A stretch of DNA of 64,000 nt from Lepidonotus clava. Its lineage: Eukaryota > Annelida > Polychaeta > Phyllodocida > Polynoidae. The notes under the pieces are model-generated. The model had not been told where the DNA came from, searched no databases, and saw only the letters and a program-made list of their open reading frames with translations. The stretch lies in the NCBI GenBank assembly GCA_936440205.1, contig OW387133.1:49006374-49070373 (forward strand). Direction: 5' to 3'. Shown in pieces: positions 36,109 to 45,100 of the stretch; the stretch's first letter is position 1, and each line of letters opens with the position of its first letter. A program made the translations under genes and the position numbers.

Positions 36109-39100
36109 GTTGTTTTATTTAATATGCACGGGAGCAGGTGTTCTTCTGAGACATAATTGATGTCTGCATTTGCACGGGAACAGAGCTGCTTGGAGAATTT
36201 CTAAAAGTACTGTTTCGTACAGGTCCTTATATATGTTAAGATACATTACTAACGTTTCGAAATTTACAAACGGTAAGGTAATTTTCGCCCATTTCTCGTT
36301 AAGGTTTTAACACCCTAAAGCCCAATGTGATGGAAAACTGTTACTCTTTGTTTCCGTTTCACGATGGATGATTAACTTACTTTTCAATGATTAGTCTTTA
36401 GATATTTGTGCAATATATATATGTTTGAAAATTGTTGGTAAATAAATTAAAAGGCAATGTTGTCTTATTAAGTGTTATGTAAATAAAAGGCTGTGATGAT
36501 ACTCTTTAGTTTTTTCTAAGTGCCATGCTATTCAATTAATAATTCATAGAAATTTGTAGTAAAGGCATGCCATATTATGAAGTCATAAGATATGCGACAT
36601 CATGGCTAATTTGCAGTAAATATAGTTGAATCAGGATAACCTGGAAATTGCTCGAATTTTCATTTTATCCTCTTCTTCTTTCTGTGATTGCAATGCATAT
36701 CAATCTCCTTCAACGATTACTGTTATTCACGTCTTCACAGAATCACTTGTCAAGATTGTCTCCTATGATAACTTGCATTATGAAAATGCATGGTCAAAAT
36801 GATGTCATGTTTTAATTGAATTGGAGTGCTATTGAGAACCGTCGTTTGAACTATTTTTATGGTGAGGGAGACCTGGTTGCCTACATCTAATGTAATGAAG
36901 ATACAAAAGTAGGATGACCGTATGCATAGTACAGTGTATGGAACTTCACCTATGGTGATAACAATTGAGACTTAGTGGAATGATAATTCCTTAAAAAATC
37001 CCAACAACTTATGCATTTTGTACATTTCAAAAATGCTTGCATTTCATCAATAATTATGGTTCTTGACTTTTAACATATAGTATGTTTTTTTAGGTTTTAC
37101 TCCATGAAATGGTATATAAATAATATTTACACAATCATTCAAAAATGATCTTTTATGTCTATAATTCACAACAATATAATAAAGTAATGTACATATTGAA
37201 ACATGTTTCTTACCGGAACATTATTGAGTACGAACAAAGAAATGCAAAACTGGGCAATCGTCAAACGTCCGACTTTATTTTCATAGTATACCTAAAGGCA
37301 TTGGGGTGAATACTTTCATAGTCAAAGAATCTGTATTTCTGTGATAATGAGATTTCGTATTATGTGTTCCAGCAGTTTATCTTGATTGTTCTAGTATTTC
37401 TTTCAAAATAGTTTTCAGCCTATTGTATTTGCATAACTAGACTGAATAATATTACTATCTATGGTATTTCACTTTCAAACTTGATGTATATAGGATTCTC
37501 TGAGCGCGTATTGAATAAATAGTACAAAATTAAACTTATTATAAAGATGTATTTGTTACACTTTTGTGTCATGTGATGTTCATTGCCTCGGGAGGATTTC
37601 TAGATCTCTTTTTCTCCAAGGTTAGAAGACTGTCAAATTGACATGTAATAAATGCATAGATATAATCCCAACGTACAGCTAGTGTTATTTATTTCCCTGA
37701 TTTAACTATGATTCGTAATTGGATTTTATAAAATATGATGACAATCTTGTATCTGGTCAATCGTTTATTTCAGCAGACTTCAATAGATTGCCTTCACGTC
37801 TGTGCCAGCCCAAAGTTGGTGAATACCATTGTCCATTTATAATGCCCCAGAGTCGGAAAGATTTTGTCTTTGTACTACAAGTAAATGTCTTACAATGACT
37901 AAGATGTTTCGAGACATTGATAGAATCAGTGCCAATATTCAGAACACAATGTTCGCACATGTCTTGTGCCTATAAAGTATAAACTTATATTAATCCTGAA
38001 ATCCACGTACCCATTGGTGGTATGTAGTTTGGGGGAATTATTATCAGTTTTCGTTGTTCATCAATAACAATTACATTGCACTAAAGAACTGAGGTGTAAC
38101 AGGGAATAGGAGCCATTTTTGTGGCACACTGTATTTTTGAGAAGCCACAAAAGCATGATATGGGATCTTCGATAAAGGACATTCCCCATAGTTTGCTCTG
38201 TGTGGATTATTGTGTACAGATACAACTTGGCAACATGATAAAAGAAGAAGGTTATTTAATTAGATTTCAGACAATTATTAGCTAAGTTTTGTGGGACAAT
38301 GGTGAGTATACCACAAAATAGTCATGGCATTAGTGCTTGCCATGACAAAGACAACAATGAATATACTAATAAAAGAAGTATAAATATAAGAAGAAGAAAA
38401 ATAAAAGAAGGAAATCTGAAGCACCCAACCCAAGTTGGTGAAATCTTGAGTTTTCTTTATTACAGATACATCAGAAATCCGGCCACGCCACGGTATGTGC
38501 TGAGTTCAAGATACTTAGTTGCAGAACTTACTTAGAACTAATGTGTGTGTTTTTAAAATTCATTAAAACCTAATTTCTAATTATTCTATTCAGTTTGAGA
38601 TTCAGTACTTTTGAATTGTCCCCTAGAGAACGGAGTTAATTTGTGAAAAGTCTTATAACAATGAAACAACAAGATATATAGCCATACTAAATTTCTAGAT
38701 TTGAAACGAGTTCCTAATTTCCCAGTAGATATTCTTTTAGGATAGAATGACCTGTTGCTTTTTCAAATTGTGGCATCAGAAAATATCTTTTGTCTCACTA
38801 ATAAAGATATAGAAACGACAACTGTCATAAATGCTTTTTCCCATTATGTATTCCCCAATGTCGATTCCATTATCAAAATACCATGAACTAATAGAACTGC
38901 ATTAATTTTGTTGTTGCTTTGCATTATGTGATCTATATAAAAAGAATTCTTTAAACCTCTCAACTACAGTGTATTGATTCAAACATTATTCTCAAACGTT
39001 TACATATAGATGTACCAGATTTCATAACAATATATCAAATTGTATTACTGAGAAATGTAACAACATATTCTCTTACATTATATCATCTAGCATACAATGA

Positions 39101-42100
39101 CACATCATTGTCTAATTTTGCCTTTTTGTTCATATTCTTGACAACCCGGACATAACCTATAAAAGATGCGGATACAGAAGGTAATACTTTACATATGTAT
39201 AAGTATTTATAAACAAATTATCTGTTATTAGGATGATAACTATGCACCTAATATCCTCCACATATACCATATATAATATCCATATTCAGTCAATCGAAAT
39301 ATCATAGCATCTGTATCATATATGGATGCAATTATCAAATCGCATATATACAAATATGTACATAAATACATTTATATTAGCGTTTTTCTTCAACCATGCA
39401 ACATGTGTTTCTCTCTCTTTGGACGCTGTTTGTGCAACTATATACGACAAATCCCTAACCGTAACTGTCGATTTCCTTGGCACTAATACTGGAGTCCACA
39501 TTAATATTCAGAATATATCCCAACTGAATATTCGGATGCATTCCACACAGGCTATCAAATATCAACGACCAGCTCGACAGATTTTATTTTATGTTTTGAG
39601 AATAGGCCTATTTATGAGCTGAGATAAGATCTTTTTGTAAGCTCAAATCCCAAAAAATGCTTAATACCAGATTAGTAGCTTATCGATGATTTCCTATAAA
39701 TCTAAAAACCATTCAATCAAGATCAAGAGAGGGAAACATATCAGATTTCTAACGTATAGGCTAGATTATTCCGTTTTAACACTCTCACTGCGCAACCAAA
39801 TATCCTTAAAGGCTATTAAAGCTGATGCCATGCAGACACAATGCCGTCAACAAAATATACCAATCCTTGACATAATGAACTCATTGAATTTCATTTAAAC
39901 GTATAATTATAATGATAAGAACTAAGATAATCTAATTATTCTTTTTAGGCCATCATGTATCCTACACACAAATAATATAAACAATAGTAGATCTATATTG
40001 CCTGAAGGCATGTGGCGTAAAGAGGATGCATGGGCAGGCCTGGACATATTGGCTGTTACACTCATGGCAAGCCTTTGATATGAGGCATCTGGTGAGGGGC
40101 CTTCCATTAAGTACGTGCGCACCCAGGGGGGAGGGGGATCTTGATTTTTTTTTTAATTTGCGTACATTCGTGTATAAATCCAATGCGAACTTTGGCTCAA
40201 GGGGGCTTGGGGGGGGGGGAGTCTGAAATTTTTGAAAATGTGCGTACATACTTAATGGAAGGCCCCTGATGCGAAATTGTTAAAAACACAAAACACGTTG
40301 CAAAAACCAATGTATAAAACTAAGGATCCCACGCTGTAGGTACGTGGAACTGGCAGGCGGCGATGAACAACGCCAAGTCGCGGTCGCCGGCCGGCATGTT
40401 CCGGTGGGACAAACAGCGGCGGAGCGAGTGGGAGCAGCTCAGGAACCGACAGCTACACCGGGCCTACATCACACCCGTGGTACCCGGCGACTGGCTCAAC
40501 CTGGTCAAGACGGAAGGTGAGCAGTGTGTGGGACAGGTTATGGGAGGTGGTTTGATATGAATATGTTCATAACTTTATATAATATATAGTGAGTACTGTC
40601 GGAGCTAACTACTACACTAACTGAATAGTAAAATATAGTGTGTGATAACTCTGGTAAAGATGTGTGGCCCGTTTCATAGGAATCTCTGTAGCTAAAGAGA
40701 TTTCATGCTTTTCTTAAGGAAAAAAAGGTTTGAAAAACACAAATTCATAAGGAAAACCTTCTGTACGTTACAATAAGGAAAAGAATTTCAACGTAATCAC
40801 GTCTGCAGCGGAAACTTACGTAAAACACTTTTCCATTACTCCATATGAAGCAGGCCACAGTTCTCCATAAACCCTCATGAATCAGGCCACTCTAATCTAC
40901 CCTAAGGTTAAAGCTCTTAAGTTGGTGTTGGAATGTTGGTGGTGTAGAACGCAGAATGTAATATGACCACAAATTATTTTTTTTAAACGTGTAAACCCAA
41001 GATGCGTCACTTCCTGAAGTTCTTCTTGAAACTACAAAATCATATGATAAAATGACTGATGGCTTATGTCAGCTGTTAAAATACAACCAACGAGATTCGC
41101 AAAATGCCAGACATACCCAAGACTCATCAGTTCGTGAGTTACAACTAGAATAATGCATATTGCATTCCACGTTTATGGCCACCTTCAGTTTTCTTAACAC
41201 TTGCTGGGCCCATATCTTCGTAACTGATTTGGCTAATCAGGGTTATTGTGATTAGCATCTCATGTTTAGAAATTCTGTCTATCGTAAATAATTTCTACAC
41301 CTAATAATCCCTCTTTGAGACGATTTGCAATAACACTATTAATTTTGGTAAAATACAAAGTTGCTGATCTTGAAACCTTAATCAGAATTTCCCTGATAAG
41401 CCAAATTAGTTACGAAGATATGGGGCCAGGTGTTTCCGGTCCTTATCTTTTACTAATATTGACAACCAAATCACTTGACGCATGGTTCACTCTGAGTGTC
41501 ATGGAGGGAGGTAAGGTTACTACATCTTTATTGACAGGTATCCGCTTTGTTTTACGGAACTCGTCTCAGCTTAAAGGGTTCATTGTTCACTCAAGTAGTT
41601 AGGTCTAAACTACTCTCTAGACAAGTCTGTCATTGTGCTTATTGGTTTCTCTCGGAAAGGCATAACACTGAGGGAAAGGCTTCAGCCTTAATGAGGAACC
41701 TCGAGTGGAAAAAGGCTTTGCATCTGGTGATTGTTCTCTTTGATTGATGATACTCCAAAAACTTTCTTGAATTGCTTTCGCCTGGGAAAACTCCTACTTT
41801 TCGTATACTGCTTACTTGATGGATACGCGTGTTACCAGGGAAACGTGACCTTTTTCTTATACTACTTACAGGAGGCTAAGCGTCTAAGCCTAATGCCTGT
41901 ATTATTTTTAGTTGGAATCATAAATGGTGTTCATCATTGCGTCATGATTTCAATTCGATGATATTTTGGTGTTATAGAGGACAGTAACAGTCTGAAGTTA
42001 ATATTGAATTTAGATCATAATGAAGTTAAGCCAATCAAAAGAAAAAAGACTGTCAAGATGGCTTTAGTTCAGCTTCCTATGAGATAAAGAGGGGTTTCCA

Positions 42101-45100
42101 CGTTGCAATATCTTAAAAGCATGATATATGCCATATGAGTGCATGACTGACAGGAAATTAACTGTACATAAACAAGCTACATAAAGTATACATTACAATG
42201 TATGTTAGCCAGCTGTTAACTGAAATGGAATAGCTATTTCCTCTGGTCAACATGGAGATGTATAAAATAGACGAAGGTCATGGTTAAAGGTTACATAGGC
42301 CTATATATAACTTGCAGTGTCATTGGACACAATCTTGCAAACAAATACATGACATCTCCATAATATTATCATATCATATTATAGCTAACGTGCTTATAGA
42401 CACATGTTGAAGAACTGTAATACAGGTTGATTTCTTTGTCCATACAACGTTACTATTGATCATTGTATAAAGTCTAATCAATATTATATACCTTATCTAA
42501 TCTATATAGTTCTTAGCATATAATGTTGTTATTTCCTTACACGAACACTTTATTGCACTCTTCATTTATATACATATACAGACACAATGTTTACACTTAG
42601 TAATTAATATAACAACATACAGATGGTTAACAAAATAGTAATGTGACCAGCAGAGGGAAAACGGTGATCCACACGGACTACCAGATGGTCTCAATCATGT
42701 TGAAATCGGACAATTAGTAAAGAAGTTCCTAACCCATGAATAATGGACTGTTTAGCACCATAACTTTTGATCTAAAATGACATTTCAATTTAGTTTTGAC
42801 TATGACAACCAAATAGAAGACGTGTATGGCATAGACTATAGGTATATGGTATATGGTTAAGACTCGCATGGCAATTAGGACGTGCATCTAGACAAATGTG
42901 CATGGGGCTTACCTTCTCCTCGGCTGGTCACACATAGCCTTGAGCTTGAACAATATATACGTATGTTAAGAGTATGGATTGTCATCAAGATAGATTCATA
43001 AGCAAGTGATCATTTCCCGAAACCCTGTACGCAAGAGCAACCATACACAACATGTAATATTGTAACAACATAATCAAAGAAACAACGTGTATCATTTAGT
43101 GACATAGTAGAACAACTATATATGAAATTACAATGTCATACACATTATATCCATGCCTTGCATTGAACTCTTAAACCTGCATTCTGGCTTACATCTTATC
43201 TTAGATATTCTTAAGTTATAGACGTTGTGCAGATGACATCACAGCTTCCTTAATGGTTAGGCAGCCATTTCGGTAATTGATTTGGAATTATATACAATTT
43301 AACTACTTTGAGAACAGATTTTCACACCAAATTTACATATATAACAATTATGAAAAAATATTTTCATCATTCAAAGTGTATAGCCATATATGGTCATCAT
43401 GAGCCCATTGTGGTCACCAAAACTCTGTGACCAAGTATGCACAAGGTCTATAGTCATTAGGGTGTGACATGCCTGCTAAAATAGACGGCTGTAGTACATC
43501 CTTATACCTCTCTGTTGTTGTTGCTCCTGTTCAAAGAGAGAGCGCACCTCGGGGCCGGCCTGGCTTCCATTGCTGAGGCGGACGAGGCCCGAGACGTCCT
43601 CGCGGCGCTGTCCTCCATAGGAGACCGTCTAAGGGCCCAGCGCCAGCAGCAGCTGGACCTTACAGGTTCCAGGGTGCCCCAGAATGACCACCACCACCAC
43701 CAACACCACCACCACCACCCCGCCCCGAGGGCCACGCCCGCTCGGCAGTCACAGCCAAAACCGGCAGTGGTGTCTCTCCAGCTGCATGACCCGAGTTCAG
43801 ATAAAAGGGCCGACTTGGAGACTTTATACACGCGGCCCAGCACATGGGCCGACGACCAGGAGCATCAGCCGCACTCCTCCCGGTCAAACCCGCGTCCTCC
43901 AGTGACTGGGCGCTCCCACGCCTCGGACAGTACCAGTACGGCTAAGGCCACACCCAGGAGGAGGGGCCTCCTGAAGTGGAGCTCTGGTGCGCCCGCCCCC
44001 GCCAAAGGCCTCAGCTTGAACGGACTGACAGTCAAGGCTATCCAAAATGACAATGTCCCCGCCAAATCTAAATTTAATTCTAGGGGGATTTACTCAAAAC
44101 GTAAGTAGAGTTTGCCCTACCTTGAGCTATAGGCAGACTTGTCGCTCGTGTATAGGGGAAATTGCAAGGTGAGTACCTGGAAGGAGTTATCTTCTGTGCA
44201 TGCCTTAAGTGTATTAAGACGAGCATGCATACTTGTTATCGTTGAGCAGATTGTGAGCAGATGGTGGCGGCAGGAAAATGGTACCCAGACGGATGACCAA
44301 TTGGTGAACTCATTAAAGGGAGCTTCGGGTTTTTAAAATCTTTTTGAATGTGTACATAGGCCTAGTTCTATCGATGCGATAGCAATTATGCCAAAAGGAC
44401 ATGTTGAGATCGACATTTGCTGAATGACTCACCCACTACATAAAGGAATGGCATTTTGTTTTAATACTGTTTGTCGTGTTATGAAGATGCATGAGTAACG
44501 TTGGTGTTCAATATATATCCTCCATTTCCTCAATGAATGCTGCTAAATGTGATATTATCCCAGTTGTCTTTACCGGCCATAGGTCTATTGATAGGCCTAA
44601 TACTGCACGTATCATATAATTACCAGTATGTGTAATTTCATATGCTGGCGCCATTGAAAGATATTAATGAGGTTTCCAAAGATAGGCCTAGATCTAAAGT
44701 AAAGAAGAACTTTTGCATGTAGGTTATGTCTATCCCTATATAAATTCTAGTTTAAGGCAGTATCAAACATACTGAATAGGCCCTGATATAGTCTTAATAT
44801 TGTAGATTAGGCCTATATTAACAATACTATATTCATTATATCTTTGACAGGCCTACGGCCGCGGTCGCGGACCAGTATGAACTCCATGCTGAGCAGTGCA
44901 AGTTTCAACGAGGGACACCGGAACTCCACCCCAAAGGTGGGGTCATCCATGTTACCGGTGCTGGACATGTCCTCGCCGCTCGTCCGCCAGACGCAGTACA
45001 CGCCCGCCCCCGACGACGGCTGGGAGACGGAACATGAGGACCTCAATGAGTCCGCCATGACCACCACAACCACCGAGCGACGCCGTCGGAGAAAGCGCCG

